The translations under genes and the position numbers were made by a program. Below the pieces are notes generated by a model that searched no databases, was not told the DNA's origin, and saw only the letters and a program-made list of their open reading frames with translations. Shown here in pieces: positions 35,501 to 50,500 of a DNA stretch of 64,000 nt. How positions within the stretch are numbered: position 1 is the first letter of the stretch; every line of letters starts with the position of its first letter. The DNA is from Dipylidium caninum (lineage: Eukaryota > Platyhelminthes > Cestoda > Cyclophyllidea > Dipylidiidae), in the NCBI GenBank assembly GCA_017562135.1, contig QEYB01001638.1:248001-312000 (forward strand). Reading direction: 5' to 3'.

Positions 35501-38500
35501 GCGACAGCACCACGGGAGGTGACACGAGGACTTCAACAGGACCTCTCCGCCCTTCTATCGTGCTTTGCTGAGGCTGGCTTGACTTGCCCAGAGTTTTGTC
35601 TAATTAGTTTATTTTTAGGCACAGGTTTCTCCTACTGTGGAGGGCAATTTATGACGGCGACTGTCATCTCGACCAAATTTAGCGCTCATGCAAGTCTTTC
35701 GGCAGCAAGAGGGAGCTTCATTGTTTTAAGCAAGTGTCTCTACTGAGTCGAGGCTCCGAGAGACCCAATTGGCAGATACCACGATAAACAAAGCTGACAG
35801 GCCGATGTGTCGTTCGTGTGCGCTCGCGAGGTGTCAGCCACCCCCTAAACTGCTTGAGGAATAAGGCAATCAGGCGGACGACATTTAACCGACAGATGGG
35901 CGGCGAGTCAGGCAGCCAAGAGAGAGTGAGAGATGAGGTTTGTTAGCAAAAGTTAAGGTTGCTTTTCCCCTTACCTTGACAGTTTTGCATTTCCTTGTGG
36001 AGTCGTTACTACTTCTGCGGCTCGCGCGACGCTCGGCCGTGTCTGGACTTGAATCACTGCTGCTGAGCTGCAAGACAAGAAGGCCTCAGATTTAGCCACA
36101 AATGACCCTCCGCCCACCGCCCGAACCCACTCCCCGCTCAGGTCCTCCGACCTCCATACGCGGTTCTTGTTTTGCATTTGCAAACTGGGCATTAGCATGT
36201 CCTTTAAATGCACACACTCACACACGATCAGAAAGAACGAAAGATTGAAGAAGGGAGGAATAATTTAAGCATGCAAGAAAGAACCACCACACCAGTGCGT
36301 AATTAAGCCAGTACACTTAAGGGTTCTCAGTAGGTGCCCTCCTTCTGCAAGTTATGCGGCCGGTGTCTACTAAACACCTGAAGATTTTCGATACTTAGAG
36401 TGTGGTGATTTTTCCGAAAGGACAACACAACACTAACAATTTGCATACCGGAGTGAATTCTTTAAGGCGTTTGACAAGAAGACGCATTGGTCCCCGATTG
36501 GGGAGGCCAGACTTCTCCGTCGGAGGGTTTTTCACCTTAACGCAAGCAATGAATCTGTGTACAACGCCATTCGAGCCTGAAACGAGGAGCAGTATTTTCT
36601 ACCGGTCATGTCTCTAACCTTACAATGCCAGGCTACGGTAGAAATGGCCGATCATCGGCGCTTCGTCAGAGCCTCCCCCGCAAATCCCGGACGGGAGTCC
36701 GCTCGCGAGTGGGCGCAAAGTAAACCAGAGGTCTGTGGCGCTACGCGTAACTTAATGGCCTTACCGCTTTATCATCCCCGTGGGGCATTTCCCACCTCCA
36801 CATGGAGTTGCTGCGCCCTCAGTAGAAGTGTGGAGTGCAATGGGCCCATTTCTCACCTCAACAATCAGATCACCCACTTTCAGTGGTAATTTCGAGGATA
36901 TTTCGCATAGGTCGCACACAATAGCTCCCGCGATGTGAATTCCTCCCAGCGATTCGCCCTCTAGACATAAAACAAGAATTTTTATATGCATTCAACCCAG
37001 TGCGCAGACCTCTGCTACCCACCAAGGCTCCCCGGCCGTGTCCACCGGGCGCGCACATCCCCGGCACAAGTGGCGGGGCGTCGGTCAGGGGAGGTCAGTG
37101 GCTGCCAACTCCTCTGATGCCTTCAATATAGCTCGTATTTGTCAGCGCTTCCCCTTATCTGGTTGCAATATATCAGTGTGTGTTTTACCTGTCACTAATG
37201 GAAAAGTGCCAAAACATCCACGTGTCCATGAAAGTGCTCACGTGTCCATTAGCAACACTTCACTCGGAGACGGGCAGGCGGCCTGCGGGGACCTTACGGA
37301 AAAAAATCCGGCCTGCGTCGTGCTAAAGTGATTTTAATAAGACAATAAAACTCATCAGCAGAAGGCTAATCACCACTTCTCGTTCTCTCTGACGACGAAA
37401 TATATTTTGGGTAATGGACGGTCGGGTGAGGAGCCGCCGCACTCACCAGTCGTCCCCGATTGCCTGAACAGAAAAAGGAGGGGCCAGTTTGCGGTGAAAA
37501 GACTCTCAGTGGTAGTGGTCAGACACCGCAACGTCGCCATCGCCTCGGGCGACTGCGCATTAGTGGTACTGGGCACCTGAACTTTCTCGAACCCTTTCCA
37601 ATCCCCCATATGCAAAGCCCACCTCCTCAGGAGAGATCGTCCATTGTTGGAGATAAGGGATTCACCAACGCATAGCAGGCGTAGCCTACCAGCGGAGTGA
37701 AAGTCTCAGGCGAACACTCGGTGACAGAGCCGATGTTTGGATGGCTTACGTAAAACCTTTATCTCCAATTCTTCATCACTGGGGTTAACCACTATGCTAA
37801 ATGGTTTAGTCCAATTCTCCTCGAAGGCCTCTCTTCTGTCGGTCGGTCTTGGGGCAGGATCCATGGCTTTCTTCCCATGTCTCTTCCGACACGTCCTCCT
37901 TAATTCGCCCCGTTGCGGTCCAGCCTTAGCGGGTTGCCGGCAGCGGTGCTGACGCGCTCGACTTGCCAACGAGGCGCCTCCATCTGGTGAGCACATCCTT
38001 CGAGGTGCCGCGCCAGTCACTCTTCGATGGAAGCCTGAAGGCACTCGGAAGTCCACTTCTTGAGCGGGCTCTCGCACGTGTGCCCTCGATGCCTTGGAAC
38101 ACGTCGAATTTGCTGTACTGGAAATTTCGCGTTCATGCCAACGGCTTCATTTTCTCGTCTGTGAAAATGCTGGTGACTGAAAAGAAAACAAAACTGGAGG
38201 CTCTTAGGTTAATTTTCCTGTGTTTTTTTCTCCAGCAATTATTATGCCCAAAGTCCTCTGCTGCGAGGTATTGAGCACACAGACGGCAAACATAGGCTGT
38301 CAGTTATGAGTGGATTACGCGTCCTGGTGATCGGGATCCCGGGCAACACTGCCGTGGTTCACAATTACATGGATCGTCGACACAAGGTTCAATTTTGGCG
38401 AAACAGGCAATGATCCTGAGACGTTAACCACTGAATTGCCAAAACCGCCCACGCTGGCCAAAACAGCATTGAGCCGAGGCGCCGTCAGATTTGAGCTTCC

Positions 38501-41500
38501 CCTTCGTGCCTCGACACGACTGCTGGCAAGGTGTTTAAAAGCCCTCTTGAAGGATCTTAGTCTTCTTAATGAAGAACAGGAGTCACTTGCTTTGGAAGAA
38601 TTCTCAAGATGCGCAAAGTTAGACGAAAGGGCTTGAAGAAGCCCTCTAAGTGAAGCAATCGCCTTTTTATCAAGTAGTCCAAGTCGTAGGTTTGAATGAA
38701 GAATTCCAGGCTGCCCAAGAGTGGGAGGCCATCTTAACCAAGTGACACCGGCAAAAACGAAATATCTGGTCGCAGTTGTAAAGTTGGGAGCTCTTTTGTC
38801 CAACGATGCCGTGACTATCTCCGCACCGATCAAATGCCAGGGACGTTGTCATTGGAGGGCTTGAGTGAAAATTCAGCGATTCCCATCAACATAAAGGCCT
38901 TTTTGTCTAAACGGCTGTACGCCCGTACCCTCGACGCTTTGAAGTGAACACAATCCGTTCCATCTGTGAGCGATTTCCAGGAGAAATGTCTATTTAATTA
39001 GACGAATGGTGGCGCTGACAATATCGCTTTGGACGCTTTTTCAGGGCCAGATAATGTCCCCCACCCATGAATACAACGCTGGATAAACGCTTCATATGTT
39101 CAGGCGGATCGTGCGAGACGCGACAGAAACCGAAACCGCGTAAATAACCGAAAGGCTCTGCCGCGGAGACAGCAGAACAACTCGTTTTCCTCATGTGTTC
39201 AAACACCAACGACGCCAGAGGAGGAACGACTTTTTCTCACACCGCCTCCATATTTAATAGATTAATTATTCGCTTAACCTCGATTTCAAGCACTTTAAAG
39301 AAGATTTTCGATTCGCGAGAACGTTAAGGCTGCCTTGAAAAGGGAGACCTTTCGTCATCAAAGTAATGCCTTCCGCGGGAAGACTCTTGAGAGACAGAGA
39401 CCTGCGCGGCTGGATGATTTAACGCTGCTGTTCAACTCATTTGTCATCTCCCCGGTGGAAGTAAAAATCTGCCATCGCAGCTGAGAAACACGCGCTACAT
39501 TTCACCCCAATTCGTGTGTGCTCATGCACATAAAGTGGAGCTTAAGGTGATCAGCAGCTTGGGATTCGGGGTGCTCGGGCTGTCACCTCTTGTCGGGCTT
39601 CTGAAGAAGCACTGCTCAGTGAAGAGGTTACCTTCGCGGAGGCACTTTGAAGTCGTCTCTTCCATCGGATGGTCCATTTTGACTATCTCAAAAGGACACC
39701 TTTCGGGCCTCCACCGGAGCAAATGTTAGCTTTAATTTGTATTTGCCTGGCGTGTTCTTAAAGTACCTCGCCCGTTTTTCTGGGACTCGCCTTTTTTCTC
39801 TCTCAGTGTTTGTTTTCACTTTTTTTTGAGAACACACTCAGTGAAGGTTCTCAGGGGAGTAGATTGTTTGCCACATGGATGCAGGGACACTGGGCCGAGG
39901 TAGACAACACGAGGCGGGCGTGCCGAAATACCGCGCTGGCAGGGGCGCGCAGCGTCGACGCAAATTGAGGGCTAATTCAACGCTGTCCACTTTAACACGA
40001 TACAACTGTTTTGCCGCAGTCTGAGATGCATTCTACGAGAGGCGCTTTGAACTGTAAACAATCTCTCCCACTGTTATAAACTAATGCCACTCGAGTGTCC
40101 TCAACGAGTATGCGACGGGCAATTCGTAGTATTTCAGCCCAGGAATTTCCCTTCAAAGCAGTCGTCACCTCAGGGGGTGTCTGTCAGTGTCACCACGTCC
40201 TCAAAACTATGGCACGCGTCTTGTCAATAGGACTTTAAAACTTTCGCCGCCAATGCACGGAGATCTCGAATTTCCGCCATTATTTAATTTGGCAACTGCA
40301 CCTATTCTCCATGGCCGAGGGTGATAGGAATAATGGCTGCCCGCGAATTCATCCGGTTTGATGGCCGTTTCGGGCCATTTGGGAATAAGTACAAGAATAC
40401 TACGTTTGGACTTCTCGCCTCGATGACAGCCTCTCTTTCGAGCTCGCAAAAGCTTCACCAGTCGCACCACCATAGAATGAAAATACTAGTTTCACCGGTA
40501 GGAAATTTCAGATTCGACATTCACCTACGTTCTAAACCATTCAACTGCAAAGCCCTTCCACAAGAGGCCTTCAAAAGCCCCTTTCATTTCTTCGATGCAA
40601 CAGTTACTTCAGCTTGAGCCATACATTTTATTTAATTAGACTGTGAAGTCCAAAAATTATTCAATTAAGTCACAGCCGCATTGGAATTTCACCGTCAGTA
40701 AGAGTAAGAGTAGGGAGGCACGGTTTAATACGGAGAAAGCAAGGCGAAGGAGCAGGGAGGGGACGACTGGGGTCTTCGACTGTGCAGCTGACTGCAGAAA
40801 CTGCGGCGCGTGAGCTCACAGGCATGCCAGCAGCGTCGAGCGGTGCGAGGAGGCGAACGAGGGGGCAACGACGGGTGGCCGAGAGGACTTACGCCGTTCG
40901 CGCCCGACATCAGGCACTTCGCGTGATTTGCGAGTACCTTTCCACTAGGAGTTTTATGTGACCCCGAGGTGGCATCCTAAAGAAGCACATGCAAGCGAGA
41001 TTGCACCGAATTCCGTGTGGTTGTGCTAGGTGGGGCCGAACAGCAATAACAACCGAGGTGCTTCTGCTAAAAAGGGCGTCAAGGCGAGTTGGATGAATGT
41101 CAGATCTGATAGAAGAAAGACCCGTTGTCTCACGGGGCGCCGCAGCTAGCAAAACTCACTCTGCCCCTTCACAATTTTCATCCGAGCAACAAGGCTGCTC
41201 ACCTTGCGAAAACGTCAAACACTATCCCATCTAACGATCTTCACGAAAACCATTATTTCCTTTCAACTTTCCAACGGGGCGTCTTTGGCACTTTCGTTTG
41301 CGCATTCCTGCCTTACACGGATAATATGTGGCCTACTGCCCCGCTTAAATAAAGGCAACGGTCGGGGCTCGTAGCAGATAGCACAGACAGTATTAGGTCC
41401 GGATTCCCAGTGTGGGCTTATCGAGGAAGCCATTCTAGGGCAGAAACCCCTGACCGCAAGAAATGGAGCGCTTCCTTGCAACTTGCCCCCTCCGTAGCTG

Positions 41501-44500
41501 CCACCGCAGCCCGCTGCTGTGGCATCTGGCGTCATGCGAGAGACGGGGAGGCGCCCGAGCCGTCGAGCGTGCTGTTAGGGTGCTTTGGATCTTCTCGGTG
41601 GGCGGTGCACCACAGGTGGCCGGACGAGAGGTGGCACGGCTCGCTACAGGATTCGGGAGAGCGTGTTTAAGTGAGGGCTCTGAGTGGCAAACGGGAGAGA
41701 GTTGAGCACGACATCCAGAACAGCCAATGTTTCTGAGTCTACAGGAAGCGCGTGACCCACAAGCAGTTTTTGCGTACTCAGAGAAGGAGGTCAAACTGCC
41801 TCCCCGGGCTCAGGAGTGTATCTTACTTACCCATTAAATAGGAAGCACCACCATAATTTGACTCAAATTACTATAGCGAATGACCCATGCTACCCATTAA
41901 ATTTCATCTGCAGAAATAAGACTCGAATGCCTTTGAGCTATCGGGTTCCCCGTAATTTCCTTCCACTCCAGCCCACTCCACTCCACTCGTCTCTTCTTAC
42001 TTGCACAATACGGTTGTCAGGTGTTTATCGTTGCATACACCCGACTATGAAATGCTGACGAGGGAAAGGGAGGGAAATTTTAAATCGCCAATAGTGAAGT
42101 TAACGGTAAATGGAATTAAAAGCCTCGATGAAAGAGTTTTTAAAAGGGAAAAACAGTCTTCACTCACTGGCTTGTCTCCACCGTAGCATCTTGGCCAGGC
42201 ACGACATCTTTCGTCGACTTGGACGAATTAGACTGCTCCGGCAACTTCGACGGGACTTCCCTGTGACCGGTCGGTTTGACGGAGATACTCATTGCGTCTG
42301 CCTCCACAGGGGACGTTGGAATGCCAGGAGAAGATTGGGGATTGAAGAACTTTGACTTATCTGAGACGCTATACATGGTGGATTTAGCGCCTCTACTTTT
42401 GGGCGACCGAGCGTCACCGGGAGAAGAAGTCACCTCTGCGGATTCAGCTGTCGGATTGAAATTGGGTTTCGCCGACAAGGGGATTGCGAATTTGAAGCTG
42501 TAATTGGATTTTATTACAATATAGTTATTAAGGAAGTTGGCTGTATACAAAAATTTGAAGGTCACAGTCGATTTTTTAAAAAAAGATGGACTTAGGCTCA
42601 CCATCAGAAGGTACTTCCGCTTCCATTCCCTACTTCAACTGCACTCGACTTTTCCCACAAACAGTTAGTGAACGCAGTCTTTTAGAGTGCTCTACAGTGG
42701 CGTCAAAATAAGGCGAATGTGGACAACGTCCTCCTGTGATGGAGTCACCCACTCAGGCAATTCCTGTAATTGTTCGAAGCGTGCGCAAATACCAGAGCCT
42801 CGGCCGGCTCCGGACATTCGCACCCGTTCACCTCCTCGCAACTCAACCATCACCGCTACTGGGAAGCGTTAGTAATGAGTTTATGGGGAAGCTTTGGGGC
42901 TCGCCAATAAGCTAAGCAAGGCATTCACGATCTCAACACCCCGAATAAGCGACGAAAAAAGTGCCTCGTTGACGTGGGCCTCGGTGCAAACACAGTGCCA
43001 CGGACGCTGCCAATAGGTGTCGGGAAAGAAATGTTGCCGTCTGCAGGAGATACCATTCAAAATATTGGCGAAACGGATCTCCGCCAAATGGGAATCGGTG
43101 GACATCTTTGCTGTTGACGTAGTTTCGCCTGGGGCCTGCGAACTTCTTCCACCGCGCGGTATGGCGGCGCGACTGTGACAGAAATTGTGAGACAAAGCCG
43201 TCAGCCCTCATCTACGCAGTCACATGTTTCTGAGAAGGACAACATCTGTCGACTGGCGCAGGGTTCTGTTCTTTACTCAGCACAAATATGGTCAAATCTT
43301 TCATTCCTGGGAAAAACCACACAGGAGTACGTTTACCTCCGACTGGAGGAGTAATGAGACCTCGTCCACCCCCGAATCCTCTCCCACGCATGAATTTTTG
43401 ATGTGAGTGTCGCATGTTCAATACGCCCCTCGTCCAAATGTTACCACTGCCCCCAGCGGGAGAGGAAGATCCGCTTTGAACAGGTCTATTAGGCATGAGG
43501 CGCAGTTAGGGGCGTAAAGCGGTCAAAAAATTCATGGACGAGGGAAGGCTGCTCAAATGTCTTCCTGGTGTCCAAATTCCACCCCTCCCGCTCTAAGAGG
43601 GTGGCTGGCATACACCTAATCACTTGACGTGCTTTGATCCTGCGTGTGGAAAATATAGCCAGAGGCAGGGAGAACCGCGGTCACCCTTGCGTAGCTCGCA
43701 TTTCCGTCCGGCAAAACACAAAGACATCTAGCAGCCTTGTGAAATAAATGTGAAGGGTAAAACAGATTGCATGAAGATGTCAAAGAGCATGGGAGTATCA
43801 CACAAGTCGCCTAACGACGGAGCAAACGCTTGTTGGCCCTCGCGACTGCTCATAACAGGAGAATAAATGCGACAACGTACGTGACAGCACGGACAACCTG
43901 GCTGCTCGGCGGGGAGCTGACCACCTGGTCGCGCGATCAGGCGCCAGCACACTGAGCGCGGTGAATGCGTGTGAGGCAACGCACTCAAGTTGGGCGCTAC
44001 TCTGCTCCTGCCTCAAGACGGGAAGGCAGTGGGGAACTGGGCTGCCTTGTCTTCGGTATTGGTCGTCGTAATTCCGGCCAGTAGAATCTGACTGATGGCG
44101 CCTCTCGATACACACACACACACACACTCGCACTCGCACGCAAACAAACAAAAGCATGCAAAGGGAAAATGGGCAGGTACATGAGCGTCATCCACTTAGA
44201 GGGCCTTAATGGGCTAATTGACTTGGCAAGCAAATAAGCAGCTGTGCATTTTTAGGCGATGCCGCCCCACTCCATCAGTCCCACGGAGCGGGAGGCGAGG
44301 CAGGACGGGGGCGTGCTGGAAACGACCAGGCTGTCACTCTCTCCTCAGGAGGCAGCTTGTGCTGGCTGCAGCAGCTTTCTTGAAACAACTCGTGAGTGGG
44401 CTCGTTATTATCGGGCGAAGCAAAAAATTGTGAGGTCTCAATCAACCCTTCCAGCAATCAGAGCACAGAATTAGAGACAGAATTTTTTGTCTGAAGTGCT

Positions 44501-47500
44501 ATCGCTTTTACTCTGTCACACTCCACTTGGGCAACTCTTTTCAGACCGGCCAGAGTGGCCGACAGAGGGTGGCACTTTGGCGAAGAGGTCAACTCGAAGT
44601 GGAGATGCGGCACGCTCTCCTTACCGCCCCTCCGCTGTGCCCCCTCAACCGGCGTCACACCCTTTCGGGCGACATCAGTGTGCCAATCCTCTTATTAAGG
44701 AAAAAAGGAGTTTTGGATGGTACGACACCATAGGAGACTACTTTTTAATCTCTAAGCATACAAATGTGGGCCTATCTTCCCAATATTGAGACGAGGGGAG
44801 AAACGTTGCTGCAGGTTTTTCCGCGGACCACCGCAGCCTCTCACGGTTCTACGAGCATTCAGAGTTAGGGGAGAGTACATGGAGGCGCGAGGAGACCCCA
44901 ACTGCCGCTTGTGCTGGGCGTCTGCATCTCAGCAAAACGGACAGATTTGTGGCATCCGGGTAGGAAAAGTGGACAGCCGATCAAGTTCACCGGGGAGCAG
45001 GTAGCATATGGGCCAGGACTAGTACAAACCGGCGCTGAAACGTTCGGAAGAGCTGAACTTTTGGTAATCCGTACCCACAAAGAGATGTTCCGTAGTTTCT
45101 CCCCCCCCCCCGGAATCATTGCGAAGCGGATGAACTAGGTCCCCCGTTATATTATGCGTCTCATTCTGGGCCGCAACCTATGAATACGTAGGAGAAGGCA
45201 GGTGGTAGCAGCGAAGAATTCTGATTTGACATAATTGTCTGTTTCATATTCTCGATACCCGAGGATATGAGCACCTCCGGGGGGGTTTAGAGCACGTGGA
45301 AAACACACATTATTGCTGGTGAACGTGCTTCAGCTGCCACTTTGCACTTCACTGTGGAAGGCGCAAAGAGACAAGCTGCAAAGGTGAGTTATTCTGACAT
45401 TGACTCCATGGGGAGCTCACGACACCGTCTTACTCTCGCATTTGTAATCCGTCTCCTTGGAGCCACTGTGTTTACATGCATTTCAACAGTGCTGAGCACA
45501 AAAAGTGAGGGTCGTGCACGTTAATTCAGGTAAATATGATCAAACGTACTTAACATTGCCTTCGAGGGGCAGCAAGTCCCAGAGCAGACTCTGGACCCCA
45601 AATGATGTGACTGCATCAAGGCGTTTTCCGTTGAACTCCGTCACCAAGTCGCCCACTCCGATCTTCAAGCCCGTGGCCTCCTCGACTGCGTGAAGAGTGC
45701 GCCACATCGCTCCGTTGGGGGCTACGTCTGTCACCGTGAAAGCCCCATTTGCGATGTCCTTCTCGCCCAGCGTCACTCCTACACAAATAGACATACGCCT
45801 TCCTCCTTCCAATAACACGGTTTTCCATGGGGCCGAAGGGAGTCATCAACTAGTGGAACGGTGTTTATTCTACACAAACATAGTGCTCTCAATCTGTTTC
45901 CGCTCAGTGGTTGCACAGTTACTCACCGAGCTCGATGAACCACCACTAGGCGCCCGGAGTTGAAAAGACATGAGTTTTTCACTGTTTGGTGCTCAAGTGC
46001 ATAATACTCGTGGGGTAGAGAGAAAACGTCCTTGTTCATCCTTTGTCCCTTTTTTAAGTGGACTATGGGAAGTGCGATGAGATTTTGGGGAATATACTTC
46101 CTTCTAAAGGAAGGCAAAATCCCCTCTCTCCAGAGGGGTTCTTGAATCATAGCGGAAATCGTTCCGGAGGAAGTTGTTCCCTCTGATTCCTCTTCAATTA
46201 CATCAAAGTGGCCCTACGCACCAGCTTGGTCACTTTGTGGGTGGTACATGACGTGCCGCTACTTTTCACCACATCTTACCGATCATTTCGCCTTTCTTCT
46301 TCGTCACAAAGATCTCAAACGACTTCCTTTCCGGGGTGGCCAAAGCATTCGTAGAGGGGACTGACATCTCGCGGGAATCGCCCGACTTTGCAGATGACCT
46401 TTGAGTAATTCGGGTGTCTTTCACCTAGTGGCATATCAAAAGCAAAGGTTAACCAGACTCGTGTCAGCTGACAAAGCTTTGGTAGTTAATTTCGACTCGA
46501 ATTGCCTGACTAAGTGCGGTTTGTAATGCAATCAGAATAAAAGGTCCTTGTGTCAGACAGAGAGCTTCTTGAAGGATCACAAGTTATAAAAGTCGATGGC
46601 TAAGTCATAATACGGATTTTGCCTTCTCATCCGCCAAGGCCTTCGACGGTATTGCATTCATTTCTTGCGGTGATCTTTCATATCTCCGTCGGAGTTCGGC
46701 GATTTTGTTGGCTGAATTCAGAGCGGTTTCAGGCCTCTCCGCGTCCGATTCAATTTCAGTGGAGTTGGCGGATCTTCCGGTGGCTTCGGAGGGTGAGGCC
46801 TCGGAGCTAGCGGACATCCTCATGGTGTCGTCGAGACGAGGGTGGTTCGCCCGCTCAGATGCCTTTTTTATGGGTCGGCTGCACACGAGGTACCCCGAGG
46901 TTCGAGGCTCCTGCAGTGCGCTCGCCAGAAATGTGCCGTCCTTCCCCATGACAGTCACACCATTGACCTATGAGTAGGCAGCGTCCATAAAAAATACGTT
47001 ATACTGGAAATCGCTTTTGCGTGCTACTGGAGGCAGGTCTTTTTCAAGACAAGTCACGCAGGAGCGGACTGCCTACTTGACATCTGCCAAACGCTTATGC
47101 CCATATCAGCCGAAGCGAATCTGAAGCTCTTTTTTCACTTTCATTCTCCTTTTAACCATCAAATTATGCACCGGGTGTCGACTACTAACGGCGCAGAAGA
47201 GCGCATCGGAAGGACGAACAGAGGAGGTTACCTCGAGGATTTCATCCATCGGCTTGAGTTCGGTCTGTCGAGCGATCACTCCGTCCTTCGCCACCGCGAC
47301 CAGACGATGTCGAAAATCCGTCTCCTGGCCCGCTGCATCAATGCTCGCCAATGTCTCCACCGATATTCCCAGCAGAGACTTGAAGGCTGGCAGGGTGTAG
47401 GTCCCAATCTAAGTTGATATTCACAAATGAACTTTCTAAGCCTCATTTTTTTAACTGAGAAAATCACCATGACGACAATGTAGCATGCCAGCGCAACCAA

Positions 47501-50500
47501 CTGGTGTTGCACACACTTAAAGGAACACAGTTTTGGTGACCCGCAGGAAACCCGTGCATAGACGTCAGCGTCGAAATGAATTTTATTATCGCCCGAAGGT
47601 GAGAGTGGAGTCCCGATTGGTGCGAGGGCCAACATTGACCACGAAGAGTTATGATCGCCGTCGGCTTCAACCTTGAATGTGCACCTCATAAAAGAGGGCC
47701 ACACCGGTGACGATGAGTCGAGTCGTGTCACTGTGAATCAACTTCAAAGTAATTCCTCATGGCGGTAAGTAGATAAATTCGCATAATCATCATCGTGAAG
47801 TGACGTGAATGCGAGTGGGAAACAATTTTATCATATTTACAGTCTCATGGTAAATTTGCGAAATGACGCGCTGCCGTTTACAATGGGGGTTTGATGAGAA
47901 AGAACATCCCCGATCGGTGCCTGGGACTCCACGCACAGCCTCACCACGGACCAGAGGGGACCACCTCGACGGCCCGCTCGGGGTACAACGTAGTCCCCGT
48001 GTAGCAATAGGCACAGCTATTTCGCGCTCTAAGAACTGCCAAGGAAACGAATAAACACATTTCAGCAGGGTGGAGGGGGGAGTTTCGTCGGGAGGCATTA
48101 GGCCTCCCCTTATCGCGGTCACGCAATCCCTCCCCGGATAGGCCTGCATGAACCGGCCCTCGAGACAGCTCGGAAGGCATAATTGCAGCCCTCAGCATTT
48201 ACGTCGACAATGGAAAAGCGCAAAGCTAATTTGTTTAACCTTCCGGCCGTATTTTGTTTTTTCTCTTGCGCTACTACAAGTTTTTCGTTGGAGAGTCCCT
48301 GTCGTCTGCCATTGTACACGAGGTGTTGGTCTTCTCTCGCTACCGCATATGTCCCCTTCGCCGTTTCTCACATCTTCAACTAATATGAACGAGAGCGTTG
48401 TAACATGTGCTGTTTACTGGGCGAAGGCGGTAATTGTGTGCTTGAGGACGGAAACCCCCTCGAAAGTTGGGGGGGGGGGGGGGGACTTACGATTACGTCA
48501 ACGTCATCGTTCAACCGGGTTAGCCAACGAGTTCGCAGTAAAGCCTTGTTTTCATGTTCCATTTCTGGGTGGAGGAGACCTGGGTCTAAAAGAGGCAGAA
48601 AAAAATGTTGAGCAAAGACTAAAAGTGGGAGAAATGTGGTGCTTGGAGGCGACCTCTTGAACTGCCCAGTTCGATGTCAATACCCTGGGCGGGATACGCT
48701 TGGTACAGTTCGCTCATGGAGTTATTCGGTGGCGGTGGGTCGTTCTCTTTGGGTGCTCCTTCATCAGCGCCTAGAAGCAGATAAGGAACAAAGAAGTGAA
48801 AAGCCGACTCATGCGAAAATTGGCTACAAAACCTAGAGGGAGCTCCTGTTGAAAAGAATAAATGTGTTCTAGGAAATACTACGCCCTGCCTCGCCGTAAC
48901 GTTGTTCACTAAATCGCACCATCGGATCCTCGAATGTCAACTTGTGTAAGACGGTGGGAGGGAGGGAAGAAGGGAGGAGTATGTGTGTGTGGTAAAGGAA
49001 GGAGACCACGAGAGTTAGATGTCCATCCCAGAGCGTTGTTTTGTCAGAAAGTGGTCCCTAGGGCGAATGCAACTCACCTAGACTCGCTGTCGCCTCCAAG
49101 ACGATTGTCCCTGGTTCGTCCTCCATTTCTAAGTAGATCAACATGAAGAAAAGGTGAAAGGGGAAAAGACGCATCAACCAGAGGTAGGCTGAGGCGCAGT
49201 GCGCAACAATCTTTTAGTTGCGCCGCAACAAAAGAGTGGCGCCTCACTACAGATCCTTCGAGCTGACCCGCCTCTGAGGGAAAAGTCATTGCAGGGAAAA
49301 GGTTGTCACACAATGGACCTCAGGCCTTTGAAAGCTGTTTGAGGTCAGAACACTGGTCATCCTTGCCTTGGAGTGAGGGAGCCTACAGAAGTGCTCCGGC
49401 ACCACTTAAAGCCAGTTGCGAAGTGCGTAAGCGAGGGGATGCATATGGAGACGAGGTGACCACTCACCACGGAATTAGCTTACACGTACCTTCTTCGATC
49501 ACAACGCCACTTCCACTTCGATCGCCCAGATTCACTGGAAGAGGGAACACAAAATGTCAGTTCGGATACACTCCCAATTTACCGAAGGTGGGAAATAACT
49601 CCCGATCCTCCGCTTTCCGCTTCGGGAAAAGGCGGCGCGTAAGTTGATGGGTTGGTCGACATGCGCTGCAGTGTCTCGAAAGGACTGCGGTGGGAGAAGC
49701 GTAAGGCGGCTCACCGAAAGTGTGCTCCTCGTGCAACATTCTGTGAGAGTCGAGGGTTAGGACTGTCTTGAAAGGAAATTAATGACACAACAAAAAGGCC
49801 CTAACGGTCGATGGAAGCCTGCAGGTGTACAGAGTGGGACCTTAAAAAGTGCGATTGTAGGAGTTCCATTTGTCTAATTAGTGAAATTTGACATCCCAGT
49901 GGAAACGAAAGCAAAGCCTAATAGCGGTGGATGTGAACAGGGCAAGGAGGAAGCTGATGATTGGATTGGGGCTGAGCAAAAGTAAAAGCTAAAGGTCGGT
50001 GACAGAATCAAGCAGCCCCCCTAAAGGCACAGACTCCTCCAGAGGCGGGCGCTGAGGAAAATCCTTCGCATGCTTCCCTTTTACGTGACTGGGCAGCAAC
50101 CGTTCATGAACCAGCTGCAGTAGCGCGCATTCCTAAAAAAATTGCATTCTCGCGAACACCACATGGCCGAGAGAGGCGAGAATAGAAGCGATGGATGGAG
50201 GCCACAGCAAAGTGCTTTAGGAAGGCATATAAGCAATTTCTTGATGCGGCCGGTCTTCCAAGTTATAACACGCATAAATAAGGTAGTGCAAGTGTGGCGT
50301 GCGTTGCCAGAGTGTCAACAAGGTTACTTGGTGAGGTAAAAAAACGCCATTCCTAAGGCTATCATTTTTTACTGCACCTCAGGTGAGGTTAACATCTACC
50401 GCCTCTTAAAAAGCACCCGTCTCGTCTGTTGGACTCGTGCAACTAGCCAAGAATGGCAAAAATGCCATATTAAAGGGAAGGGGAAGGAGGGGAGAGGAGG

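Noticed and set aside
41410..41794. Overlapping frames on both strands (up to 119 codons)
   Set aside because: No splice signals in the needed phase and no recognisable linker or PDZ features; treated as intron.
43214..43306. Possible small exon (M-K-D-L-T-I-F-V-L-S-K-E-Q) after TTTTTCCCAG
   Set aside because: Good acceptor, but no donor gives a phase that meets the next accepted exon at 42497; left out of the gene model.
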